From assembly GCA_964367055.1 (NCBI GenBank), contig CAYIWD010000005.1, forward strand, positions 1 to 34,468: a stretch of 34,468 nucleotides of DNA, written 5' to 3'. This document shows positions 16,268-23,158 of the stretch, piece by piece. Source of the DNA: UM-FILTER-39-64 sp964367055 (lineage in GTDB: Bacteria > Patescibacteriota > Minisyncoccia > UBA6257 > UBA9933). Position numbers and translations under genes: made by a program. Position 1 is the stretch's first letter; each line of letters opens with the position of its first letter. Below the pieces are notes generated by a model. The model was not told the origin of the DNA and did not search any database. It worked only from the letters and a program-made list of their open reading frames with translations.

Positions 16268-16768
16268 TTATTTTTTAAGTATCACTCTCGGAATATTTTC
16301 TAAATCAATAAATAAATCAGCGGCTTCTTTTAATTTAGATGAGGCGCTTCTGCCAAAAGCCGCCACTTCAACTTCTCGGCCCAAGCCCCATTTCAAATAA
16401 TCAACTAAGGGCAGAAAATCGCCGTCGCCAGTAACTAAAATCACCACATCCAAAAAATTTGCCATTCTGATTGCGTCAACCGCCATACCTACATCCCAAT
16501 CGGCTTTTTTCATGCCACCGGGGAATATTTGGAGGTCTTTGCTTCGCAGTTCAATGCCGCTTTTAGTTAACGCTTCAAAAAAAGCCGCTTCTCCTAAAAC
16601 GGTTTCACTTTTTACCACATAACCGATTGCCCTAATCAATGGCCTACCGGCGGATAATTCCCTTAAGAGTTCTCGATAATTTACCCTTGCCGAATAAAGA
16701 TGTTTAGCTGAATGATAAAGATTTTGAATATCTATGAAAATGCCGATGCGCTGAGATTTATGAATCAT
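16268..16768 (-). CDS. NYN-domain (LabA/DUF88-like) putative RNase
   Basis: 166 residues, one NYN domain of the PIN-like superfamily. The expected acidic residues are visible in GIFIDIQNLY (9-18), KKADWDVGMAVDAIRMA and VTGDGDFLPLVDYL; together they form the metal site of PIN/NYN nucleases. There is no OST-HTH or other extra domain. It sits between rpsO (1-base gap) and pnp (4-base gap), so it is co-expressed with PNPase and may act in rRNA or mRNA turnover or processing; that is inferred from context. No transmembrane segment. Confidence 0.87.
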   Translation of the reverse strand: MIHKSQRIGIFIDIQNLYHSAKHLYSARVNYRELLRELSAGRPLIRAIGYVVKSETVLGEAAFFEALTKSGIELRSKDLQIFPGGMKKADWDVGMAVDAIRMANFLDVVILVTGDGDFLPLVDYLKWGLGREVEVAAFGRSASSKLKEAADLFIDLENIPRVILKK

Positions 16769-16769
16769 A

Positions 16770-17036
16770 TTACTTTTTTAGTTCCATTTTTTTCACCATA
16801 GCAGAATAACTTTTAGTATTAGTTTTCTTTAAATAATCCAAAAACTTTCTTCGTTTTGAAACCATTCCCAAAAGGCCCCGACGAGAATGATGATCTTTGG
16901 AGTGGTGTTTTAAATGGTCAACCAACTCATCAATTCTTTTGCTCAAAAGAGCGATTTGGATTTCGCTTGAACCAGTGTCTTTTTCGTGGACTTTATGCTC
17001 AGTAATGATTTTTTGTTTTTTGCGTGAAGTAAACAT
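16770..17036 (-). CDS. rpsO: 30S ribosomal protein S15
   Basis: 88 residues from the ATG at 17036; a longer frame exists from 17072, but family length (88-89) and the promoter position both support 17036. HKVHEKDTGSSEIQIALLS and HLKHHSKDHHSRRGLLGMVSKRRKFLDYLKK are standard S15 sequence (split here for length: the DTGSxEVQ motif and the HxKDxHSRRGL motif). S15 binds the central domain of 16S rRNA. It heads the operon rpsO-NYN-pnp. The -10 box ends 7 bases before the ATG, so the mRNA appears leaderless, leaving no room for the S15 autoregulatory leader known in E. coli. Confidence 0.95.
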   Translation of the reverse strand: MFTSRKKQKIITEHKVHEKDTGSSEIQIALLSKRIDELVDHLKHHSKDHHSRRGLLGMVSKRRKFLDYLKKTNTKSYSAMVKKMELKK

Positions 17037-17043
17037 TTTAATA

Positions 17044-17072
17044 ATAATAGTTTGTTTCCATTTATAAGTCAA
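17044..17072 (-). promoter_or_regulatory. Promoter of rpsO-NYN-pnp operon
   Basis: Minus strand TTGACT (17067-17072), 17 bases, TATTAT (17044-17049). The -10 box ends 7 bases from the rpsO ATG (17036), implying a leaderless transcript. This pairing also rejects the 17072 upstream start, which lies inside the -35 box. Confidence 0.7.
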
Positions 17073-17091
17073 TATTAGCTGCTAATCATTG

Positions 17092-17224
17092 ACCCCGTTA
17101 GAAGTCTGGCAAAACGATGCTGATACAAAATATAATAGAGACATTGCCAGAGATAAATCTTGGTAAAACATTGAAATAGAAAAAATTTATTAAATTTTTT
17201 CTATTTCAAGACTTCTAACGGGGT
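17092..17224. mobile_element. MITE-like inverted-repeat element between rpsO and rpsA
   Basis: A 133-bp non-coding segment bounded by a perfect 16-bp inverted repeat, ACCCCGTTAGAAGTCT (17092-17107) and its complement (17209-17224). Inside, a 19-bp perfect stem with a one-base loop occupies 17171-17209, and TCTGGCAA (17105-17112) pairs with TTGCCAGA (17144-17151). It lies between the divergent rpsO and rpsA promoters; its right terminal T is the first base of the rpsA -35 box. No ORF or transposase. Confidence 0.6.
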
Positions 17225-17251
17225 TGACAGATAAATTAAAATCTATAAACT
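17224..17251 (+). promoter_or_regulatory. Promoter of rpsA, abutting a repeat element
   Basis: TTGACA (17224-17229), 16 bases, TAAACT (17246-17251). The ATG at 17259 lies 7 bases after the -10, implying a leaderless mRNA. The -35 box begins on the last base of the inverted repeat. Confidence 0.6.
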
Positions 17252-17258
17252 GATCTTC

Positions 17259-18350
17259 ATGCCTTTAATGACTACCAAAAAAACTAATTCGCCGCTTAGC
17301 CAATTAATCAAAACTGAGCCGGATTTGATTTCTTTTCTTAGAGAAGGCGATTTGGTTGAAGTTAAATTTTTAAAAAGAACGCCGCGGACCGCTTATTTTA
17401 ATTTAGATAAATTCGGCACCGGCGTTATTTACGGCATTGAACTGATAAACGCCAGAAATATTTTGAAAGAGTTAAAAACCAACGATGTGGTGCCAGCTAA
17501 AATAATAAATATGGAAAACGACGATGGATTTATTGAACTATCTTTAGCTGGCGCTTATCAGCAAAAAAATTGGCAGCAGCTAAAAGAAATCAAAGAAAAA
17601 GAAGAAGCCATATCAGTCAAAATTATAGGCGCCAACAGCGGAGGATTAGTGGCTAGTATTAATGAGGTCAAAGCGTTTTTGCCGGTTTCGCAATTAGCCA
17701 ACGAACATTATCCGCGGATAGATGATAATGATAGAAATAAAATCTTAAATGAACTTCGTAAATTTGTCGGCCAAGAATTGAAAGTTAAAATTCTTGACGT
17801 CAATCCGCGCACCAATAAATTAATTATTTCTGAACGCGGAGCGACCGAGCAAAACGCCAAAGAGCTTCTTGAACAATACAAAGTCGGAGATGTAGTTGAC
17901 GCTTTGGTTTCCGGCATCGCTGATTTCGGCATATTTATTCGCTTTATTGATAATCCGGCAATTGAAGGATTAATTCATATTTTTGAAATTGAACACCGAT
18001 TAATTGATCACCCAAAAGAAATAACAGGGCTTAACGAATCGCTCAAGGCAAAAATTATTGAAATTAAAGACGGTCGGGTTTTCCTTTCGCTTAAAGCGTT
18101 AAAACCAGACCCGTGGGATAACATCAACGAAAACCTCAAAGAATCCCAAGAAGTTTCGGGCACGGTTTACAAACTTAATCCCTTTGGCTCTTATATTAAT
18201 TTAGAACACGGGCTTCAAGGCATGATTCATGTGACGGAATTCGGCGGTTTAGATGAAATGAAAAAAGAATTAGAAATCGGAAAAGAATCTAAATTTATAG
18301 TTGAATCAATAAAACCAGAGGAAAGAAGAATTACTCTTAAAAAAGCGTAG
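17259..18350 (+). CDS. rpsA: 30S ribosomal protein S1-like, four S1 domains
   Basis: 363 residues with four S1/OB repeats at about 25-95, 112-190, 205-278 and 290-362. The third is most typical: VGDVVDALVSGIADFGIFIRF...GLIHIFEIEH. The fourth has VSGTVYKLNPFGSYINL...QGMIHVTEF. The first two are more divergent, as in other short S1 proteins that bind the ribosome with the N-terminal repeats. S1 helps mRNA binding on the 30S subunit; in a genome using leaderless mRNAs its need may differ. The start ATG at 17259 fits the promoter; a second in-frame ATG lies three codons later. It is followed by ftsH with its own promoter. Confidence 0.88.
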   Translation: MPLMTTKKTNSPLSQLIKTEPDLISFLREGDLVEVKFLKRTPRTAYFNLDKFGTGVIYGIELINARNILKELKTNDVVPAKIINMENDDGFIELSLAGAYQQKNWQQLKEIKEKEEAISVKIIGANSGGLVASINEVKAFLPVSQLANEHYPRIDDNDRNKILNELRKFVGQELKVKILDVNPRTNKLIISERGATEQNAKELLEQYKVGDVVDALVSGIADFGIFIRFIDNPAIEGLIHIFEIEHRLIDHPKEITGLNESLKAKIIEIKDGRVFLSLKALKPDPWDNINENLKESQEVSGTVYKLNPFGSYINLEHGLQGMIHVTEFGGLDEMKKELEIGKESKFIVESIKPEERRITLKKA

Positions 18351-18360
18351 ATTTGGAAAA

Positions 18361-18389
18361 TTGACATTTTATCAATTATTATCTAATAT
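18361..18389 (+). promoter_or_regulatory. Promoter of ftsH
   Basis: Consensus TTGACA (18361-18366), 17 bases, TAATAT (18384-18389). The start site should be near 18396, about 11 bases before the ATG at 18407, and the short leader has no Shine-Dalgarno. Confidence 0.75.
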
Positions 18390-18406
18390 TTTGATAAGAT
18401 AAATCT

Positions 18407-20242
18407 ATGCGTACTCTTTCTAAAAATATTTTTTGGGCAATTATCACGCTCCTGCTTATAGCGTTTATTTTTTCGCTTTTTTATACCGGACAAAAACAGC
18501 CAGCGGTTTTAACTATTGATCAGTTAGTTTTTAAGATAAACGCGGATCAAGTTTCAAAAATTACTGTCAATGGCAATGACTTAATAATTCAATTAAAAGA
18601 CAGCTCGCAAGCGGTTTCTACCAAAGAAACTGAAGCTGGCTTATCGGAGACATTAAAAAATTACGGCGTTGACCAGACAGCCCTACAAAAAGTCAATTTA
18701 GAAATTCAGAATCAATCTGGCTGGCAATATTGGTTAAGTATTCTTATCCCTACGCTTTTACCCCTGGTCATTATCGGCATACTTTTTTGGCTAATGTTTC
18801 GCCAAGCAAAAACTGGCATGAGCCAGGCATTTACTTTTGGCAGAGCCAACGTCAAACTTTTCGGCCAATTTAAAGACCAAATTAGTTTTAAAGACGTAGC
18901 AGGTCTAAAAGAAGCCAAAGAAGAATTACTTGAGATAGTCGATTTTCTTAAAAATCCAAAAAAATATTTAGAAATCGGCGCGAGAATTCCAAGAGGAGTT
19001 TTATTACTTGGGAGTCCGGGAACGGGGAAAACGCTCTTGGCTCGCGCAGTCGCAGGCGAAGCCAATGTACCATTCTTCCATATTTCAGCTTCAGAATTCG
19101 TGGAGATGTTTGTCGGCGTGGGCGCGGCGCGCACCAGAGACGCCTTTGCCACCGCCAAAAGAGCTGCGCCAAGCATTTTGTTTATTGATGAAATTGACGC
19201 GGTAGGCAGAGAAAGAGGCGCAGGATTAGGCGGCGGCCATGATGAAAGAGAACAGACCCTAAATCAAATTTTGGTAGAAATGGACGGTTTTGATAGGGAA
19301 ACTCAGACGATTGTAATTGCCGCTACTAACCGACCGGATATTTTAGACCCAGCGCTTTTAAGACCAGGTCGTTTTGACCGCCGAATTATTCTGGATTTGC
19401 CAGACATCAATGACCGCGAAGCGATTTTACAAATTCACAGCCGCGGAAAAATTTTGGCCAAGGATATAAATTCGCGAAGAGCGGCTGAACGAACGCCTGG
19501 ATTCTCCGGCGCGGATTTGGCTAATTTAATGAACGAAGCTGCTATTTTGGCGGCTCGGAAAAATCAAAAAGAAATTTCTCAACCAGATATTTTTACTTCA
19601 ATTGAAAAAGTTTTGCTTGGGCCAGAACGCCGCAGCCGAGTTTTGTCAACCAAAGAAAAAGAAATCACGGCTTATCACGAAGCAGGCCATGCATTGGTAG
19701 CGACGAGCTTCAAAAATGCCGACCCGGTTCATAAAGTTTCCATTATTTCCCGCGGTAGGGCCGGCGGCTACACTTTAAAATTACCAATAGAAGACACATA
19801 TCTTCGCACCAAGTCGCAATTTATGACTGAACTCGCGGTTTTACTTGGGGGTTATGCTTCGGAACAAAAAACCTTTAATGATATTTCCACTGGCGCCTCG
19901 AACGACTTGCAAATGGCTTCTGAATTGGCGAGGAAATTAGTCACTAAATTCGGAATGTCGGAAAAGCTCGGACCGATCACTTACGGCAAAACCGAAGAAT
20001 TAGTATTTTTGGGTCGGGAAATCGCCACGGAAAAAAACTATTCGGAAAAAATTGCGGGAGAAATTGATAAAGAAGTGAAAAATTTTATTGACAAAGCTCT
20101 AGCCACCGCTCAAAAAATTATTGTGGCGCGAAAAAAGGTTTTACAAGCCATTGCTAAAAAATTAATTGAAAAAGAAACATTAGAGCGAGAAGAGTTTGAA
20201 AATTTGATAAAAAGCTTTAGATTAAAACCAATGAGCGCTTAA
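18407..20242 (+). CDS. ftsH: ATP-dependent zinc metalloprotease FtsH
   Basis: 611-residue membrane-bound AAA+ protease. Transmembrane helices at about 9-27 and 107-128 flank a roughly 80-residue extracytoplasmic domain. The AAA domain has Walker A GSPGTGKT (about 202-209; the usual second residue is Pro), the pore loop FVEMFVGVGA, Walker B ILFIDEIDA and the second region of homology with RPGRFDR. The zinc site is HEAGH at about 424-428, with the third ligand in the FNDISTGASNDL region. FtsH degrades misfolded membrane proteins and selected regulators. Monocistronic with its own promoter; no terminator is visible before the tRNA debris that starts 3 bases after the stop. Confidence 0.96.
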   Translation: MRTLSKNIFWAIITLLLIAFIFSLFYTGQKQPAVLTIDQLVFKINADQVSKITVNGNDLIIQLKDSSQAVSTKETEAGLSETLKNYGVDQTALQKVNLEIQNQSGWQYWLSILIPTLLPLVIIGILFWLMFRQAKTGMSQAFTFGRANVKLFGQFKDQISFKDVAGLKEAKEELLEIVDFLKNPKKYLEIGARIPRGVLLLGSPGTGKTLLARAVAGEANVPFFHISASEFVEMFVGVGAARTRDAFATAKRAAPSILFIDEIDAVGRERGAGLGGGHDEREQTLNQILVEMDGFDRETQTIVIAATNRPDILDPALLRPGRFDRRIILDLPDINDREAILQIHSRGKILAKDINSRRAAERTPGFSGADLANLMNEAAILAARKNQKEISQPDIFTSIEKVLLGPERRSRVLSTKEKEITAYHEAGHALVATSFKNADPVHKVSIISRGRAGGYTLKLPIEDTYLRTKSQFMTELAVLLGGYASEQKTFNDISTGASNDLQMASELARKLVTKFGMSEKLGPITYGKTEELVFLGREIATEKNYSEKIAGEIDKEVKNFIDKALATAQKIIVARKKVLQAIAKKLIEKETLEREEFENLIKSFRLKPMSA

Positions 20243-20245
20243 ATC

Positions 20246-20312
20246 GCGTCCATAGCTCAGTGGTCCGACCCCTGTCGGACTCCGACAAGGGTCGGAGTAG
20301 AGCGTCGGTTAG
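20246..20312 (+). pseudogene. 5' tRNA fragment interrupted in the D-loop by a palindromic element
   Basis: GCGTCCATAGCTCAGTGG (20246-20263) reads as a tRNA acceptor strand, the TA spacer and the D-stem/loop; after a 33-base insertion (20264-20296) the sequence resumes with GTAGAGCGTCGGTTAG (about 20297-20312), the rest of the D-arm and the start of an anticodon stem. No matching anticodon loop, T-arm or acceptor complement (TGGACGC) follows; a GIY-YIG gene begins instead. It is therefore a truncated tRNA. Confidence 0.6.
20264..20296. repeat. Double-hairpin palindromic element inserted in tRNA D-loop
   Basis: TCCGAC-CCCT-GTCGGA (20264-20279), a single C, then TCCGAC-AAGG-GTCGGA (20281-20296). 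The two halves are also inverted repeats of each other with one mismatch. Same architecture as the element at 11541-11570. Confidence 0.7.
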
Positions 20313-20317
20313 TTAAA

Positions 20318-20596
20318 ATGAAGACAGCCGGAGTATATATTATCCAAAGTACCAAAAATGGTTATTATTATATCGGCAGCACCGATAATATAGAAAGACG
20401 GCTAGCACAACATAACAAGGGATTAGTTAGAGCCACAAGGAATCTTAGACCCTTAGAAATAAAATGTTTTATCCGCTGCAGCAACCCAACAGAGGCAAAA
20501 CAGTCTGAATATCGGCTGAAAAATTACAAAAGAAAAGATATTTTAGAAAAAGTAATTACAGATAAAATATTTCCATGGAATTATAAGGGTGTGTAG
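20318..20596 (+). CDS. Single-domain GIY-YIG nuclease
   Basis: 92 residues, essentially only the GIY-YIG domain (UPF0213/YhbQ type). GVYIIQ (5-10) and YYYIGST (16-22) form the GIY...YIG pair; the conserved Arg is in ERRLAQHN (26-33) and the metal-binding Glu in SEYRLKNYK (63-71). Such small nucleases may act in DNA repair or as mobile endonucleases. It follows a truncated tRNA, and its last codons GGT-GTG-TAG are the first bases of the tRNA-Ile gene (10-base overlap), so the stop codon lies within the tRNA. No Shine-Dalgarno; TTAAAATG precedes the start. The location suggests arrival by insertion next to tRNA sequence. Confidence 0.85.
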   Translation: MKTAGVYIIQSTKNGYYYIGSTDNIERRLAQHNKGLVRATRNLRPLEIKCFIRCSNPTEAKQSEYRLKNYKRKDILEKVITDKIFPWNYKGV

Positions 20597-20658
20597 TTCA
20601 GTGGTAGAACGCTGACCTTATAAGTCAGAAGTCGAAGGTTCGATCCCTTCCACACCCA
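20587..20658 (+). tRNA. tRNA-Ile(UAU)
   Basis: A full cloverleaf of 72 bases without CCA: acceptor GGGTGTG pairs with CACACCC plus discriminator A; D-arm GTTC...GAAC; anticodon stem CTGAC/GTCAG around loop CTTATAA, giving anticodon TAT; variable loop AAGTC; T-arm GAAGG-TTCGATC-CCTTC. UAU reads AUA isoleucine codons directly, whereas most bacteria use a CAU anticodon modified to lysidine. CCA is not encoded. The 5' end overlaps the GIY-YIG stop codon. Confidence 0.9.
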
Positions 20659-20663
20659 CTAAC

Positions 20664-20689
20664 GGGTTCGAATCCCTCCGTGCCCGCCA
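20664..20689 (+). pseudogene. 3' tRNA fragment (T-arm, acceptor, CCA)
   Basis: GGGTTCGAATCCC begins a T-arm and is followed by TCCGTGCCCGCCA, an acceptor 3' strand with discriminator G and an encoded CCA. The acceptor does not pair with the 5' fragment at 20246 (GCGTCCA), and the T-stem lacks its first two pairs. It is a remnant of another tRNA lying 5 bases after tRNA-Ile. Confidence 0.6.
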
Positions 20690-20728
20690 GAATTTATTTC
20701 TAATGTTATGGTATAGTATATTGTATAT

Positions 20729-21115
20729 ATGGAAAACCAAACAAAATTTCAAACAAGAATGTTGCCGCTTTTAATAATATTAGCGCTGGTTGTATTGGCA
20801 ATCGGATTTTTTATAAAAGCTCCAACTAAAATTTCTCAAAACACAGGCACAGCGAATTTATCTTGGAGCGCCAACACAGAATCAGATTTAGCTGGTTATA
20901 AAATTTATTACGGCACCTCTCCGCGAACCGCTAATTGTCCGCCAGCTGGATACCCAAATAAGATTGATGTCGGAAAAACAGATACGCCAGACAAACCGAC
21001 TTACACAATTAAAAATCTTGAAAATAGTAAAACTTATTATTTTTCTATAACCAGCTATGATTCTTCTAATAACGAGAGTTGCTTTTCAGAAGAAACCAAC
21101 AAAGCCATAAAATAA
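20729..21115 (+). CDS. Membrane-anchored fibronectin type III domain protein
   Basis: 128 residues. One N-terminal hydrophobic helix (residues 11-29) without an evident cleavage site suggests a signal anchor, with the rest outside. Residues about 42-127 form one FN3 domain: LSWSANTESDLAGYKIYYGTS, then YTIKNLENSKTYYFSITSYD. The domain is closely similar to the FN3 of the next gene (same SANTESDL.GYKIYYGTSPR phrase, split at differing residues). A TATATT box ends 6 bases before the ATG, suggesting a leaderless start. It is the first gene of the cohesin-dockerin cluster; without dockerin or cohesin it could be a membrane-linked ligand or a shortened paralogue. Confidence 0.75.
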   Translation: MENQTKFQTRMLPLLIILALVVLAIGFFIKAPTKISQNTGTANLSWSANTESDLAGYKIYYGTSPRTANCPPAGYPNKIDVGKTDTPDKPTYTIKNLENSKTYYFSITSYDSSNNESCFSEETNKAIK

Positions 21116-21174
21116 TCTCTGGTTGTGGATAACTAGTTTTTTCTTTTCATAAAAAGTGTTAAGATTATTATAGT

Positions 21175-22497
21175 ATGAATAAAAACTTCTTAGCGTTAAT
21201 TTTTGTATTTTTAATCTTCACAATATCCTTAACACAAAACGCTTTAGCTGGTTCAGCCACTATTTCTTGGAACGCCAATACTGAATCTGATCTGTCTGGC
21301 TATAAAATTTATTATGGCACCTCTCCTCGCAGCGGCGCTTGCCCGACTGGCAACTACCCAAATGTTATTGATGTCGGCAATGTGACAACCTATACTTTTA
21401 ATAATTTAACCGATGGCTCTACTTATTATTTTTCAGTCACTGCGTACGACACTTCCAATAACGAAAGTACCTGTTCAGCTGAAGTTAACAAGGCTGTTGC
21501 GGCAATCACGCTGACTGCTTCTTTAACTGCCACGCCGTCTTCGGGCGCTTCGCCTTTAAACGGAGTTGACCTTACGGCAATTGTTGGGGGCAACGCCACG
21601 GGCAATATTAATTACACCTTTTATTGTAATAGAAGTGACAGTGGAATAAATATCACCACTCCTTACGACGCTAAATATGATAACCAGTCAGTTACTTCAA
21701 AAACAGCTACTGATATCTGTAATTATACAAATTCAGGAACTTATACCGCTAAGGTAATAACAGAAAGAGGGGGGGCGCAAGCAGAGGCTAGAACAACAAT
21801 CACCGTCAGTCAATCTCAATCAACGAAGTTCCAAATAGGAAACACAGTTTATGTTAGTTCCGGACCTTTAAGTATTAGGGCTACAGCTTCTGCCTCGGGA
21901 ATCCTCCTTGGTTCACAAACCACAAATGCTCAGGGTAGCGTAATTGGCGGACCAACATATAGCGACGGATATTGGTGGTGGCAAATCGATTACAATATCG
22001 CTCCTGATGGCTGGTCAGTAGAAAATTACTTAGAAAAGTATACCCCGGCGGCTATTACTAATGTCAATTTTATTCCCCACTCTGAATCCATTATTAATCT
22101 TGGCATCGCAGGCAAACAATTTGTCATTACCATATTTCAAGCTGGAAGCCAGATAGCTCAATTTACAGGCGCTGCCAACGCCCAAAACCAAATACCGTTA
22201 CCTACTAACATCACTAATGTTATGCCGGGTAATTACGATATTTATAGTGACACAGGCCAGCATCTAAAAGGCAAGACAGCCAATATATCTCTGTCTTCGG
22301 GCGCTACTATAACTTTACCGACATTAAAATCAGGAGATCTAGATGATAATGGAATTATTAATTCTCTTGACTGGTCCTCGATGAATGGTAACTGGTTCAC
22401 AACCAACATTGTGGCTGATCTTAATAGAGATGGCATAGTCAATTCTCTTGATTTTAGTTGGATGAATAAAAATTGGGGTCAGACCGACGCCATTTAA
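21175..22497 (+). CDS. Secreted FN3-Ig/PKD-like-SH3-dockerin protein
   Basis: 440 residues. Signal peptide 1-25 (cleavage near NALAG). FN3 about 28-108; an Ig/PKD-like module about 110-218 with two cysteines (NYTFYCNRSD and ATDICNY); a bacterial SH3-like domain about 222-287 ending DGYWWWQIDY...DGWSVENYL; a beta-sandwich about 290-383; and a type I-like dockerin at 387-436. The dockerin has two calcium loops, DLDDNGIINSLD and DLNRDGIVNSLD, nearly symmetrical, which suggests dual-mode cohesin binding. No catalytic domain. The cohesins encoded next door are the obvious partners. 24 bases separate it from the next gene. Dockerin assignment is strong; the names of the middle domains are approximate. 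Confidence 0.85.
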   Translation: MNKNFLALIFVFLIFTISLTQNALAGSATISWNANTESDLSGYKIYYGTSPRSGACPTGNYPNVIDVGNVTTYTFNNLTDGSTYYFSVTAYDTSNNESTCSAEVNKAVAAITLTASLTATPSSGASPLNGVDLTAIVGGNATGNINYTFYCNRSDSGINITTPYDAKYDNQSVTSKTATDICNYTNSGTYTAKVITERGGAQAEARTTITVSQSQSTKFQIGNTVYVSSGPLSIRATASASGILLGSQTTNAQGSVIGGPTYSDGYWWWQIDYNIAPDGWSVENYLEKYTPAAITNVNFIPHSESIINLGIAGKQFVITIFQAGSQIAQFTGAANAQNQIPLPTNITNVMPGNYDIYSDTGQHLKGKTANISLSSGATITLPTLKSGDLDDNGIINSLDWSSMNGNWFTTNIVADLNRDGIVNSLDFSWMNKNWGQTDAI

Positions 22498-22521
22498 ATA
22501 AAATTAAATGATAAAAACACT

Positions 22522-23157
22522 ATGAAAAAAACACTATTTATAACAACTTTATTATTAATGTTGTTTTTAATAAAAACAGCAGTGGCCGCTACCCTTTCTC
22601 TTTCGCCGAATTCAGGCTCATACCCAACGGACCAAGTTTTTACAGTTAATGTCCTCCTTGATACGGAGGGACAATCAATTGACGGCGTAGATATTTATTA
22701 TCTTAACTACAATCCCAATCAATTAGAGGTTCAAGACGATAACGATATTCAGCCAGGAATCCAAATCACTGCAGGTAGTCTTATACCCTTAACTCAAACT
22801 AATAGTGTTGATAACACAACTGGTAAAATCACTTTTTCTCAAATTACAGCTGGGGGTAATACCTTTAAAAGTGACGGCGCTCAAATTTTAGCCACTATTC
22901 ATTTTAAGGTTCTCAAGGCCGAAAATACGACGGTTTCTTTTGATTTTAAACCAGAAGACACCCGCGATTCCAATATTGCTTCAAAAGGCATAGATATTCT
23001 TACATCCGCAACAAACGCTGTTTATGGTTCGCTTCCCACAACAGAAACTAACCGCAGCGACACAACTATGATACTAATAATATTTATTATCTTAATAGTT
23101 ATCGTCGCCCTGTTTATTTTATTAAGAGGAATTTTAAAATCTCTTAAAAAAATTTAA
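22522..23157 (+). CDS. Cell-surface cohesin protein with C-terminal membrane anchor
   Basis: 211 residues. Signal peptide 1-23 (ending AVAAT). Residues about 24-170 form one cohesin domain: TLSLSPNSGSY, QVFTVNVLLDT, DGVDIYYLNYNPNQLEVQDD and ITFSQITAGG follow the cohesin strand order. A short Thr/Ser linker leads to a C-terminal helix, about 182-205, ending with Arg/Lys (LRGILKSLKKI), so the protein is fixed in the membrane with the cohesin outside. It could hold dockerin proteins such as those encoded at 21175 and 23159 at the cell surface. It ends one base before the next gene. No sortase signal; the anchor is membrane-spanning. Confidence 0.85.
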   Translation: MKKTLFITTLLLMLFLIKTAVAATLSLSPNSGSYPTDQVFTVNVLLDTEGQSIDGVDIYYLNYNPNQLEVQDDNDIQPGIQITAGSLIPLTQTNSVDNTTGKITFSQITAGGNTFKSDGAQILATIHFKVLKAENTTVSFDFKPEDTRDSNIASKGIDILTSATNAVYGSLPTTETNRSDTTMILIIFIILIVIVALFILLRGILKSLKKI

Positions 23158-23158
23158 T

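Noticed and set aside
20246..20689. The 5' and 3' tRNA fragments as two halves of one intron-split tRNA
   Set aside because: The acceptor strands GCGTCCA and CGTGCCC do not pair, and the T-stem of the 3' part is incomplete.
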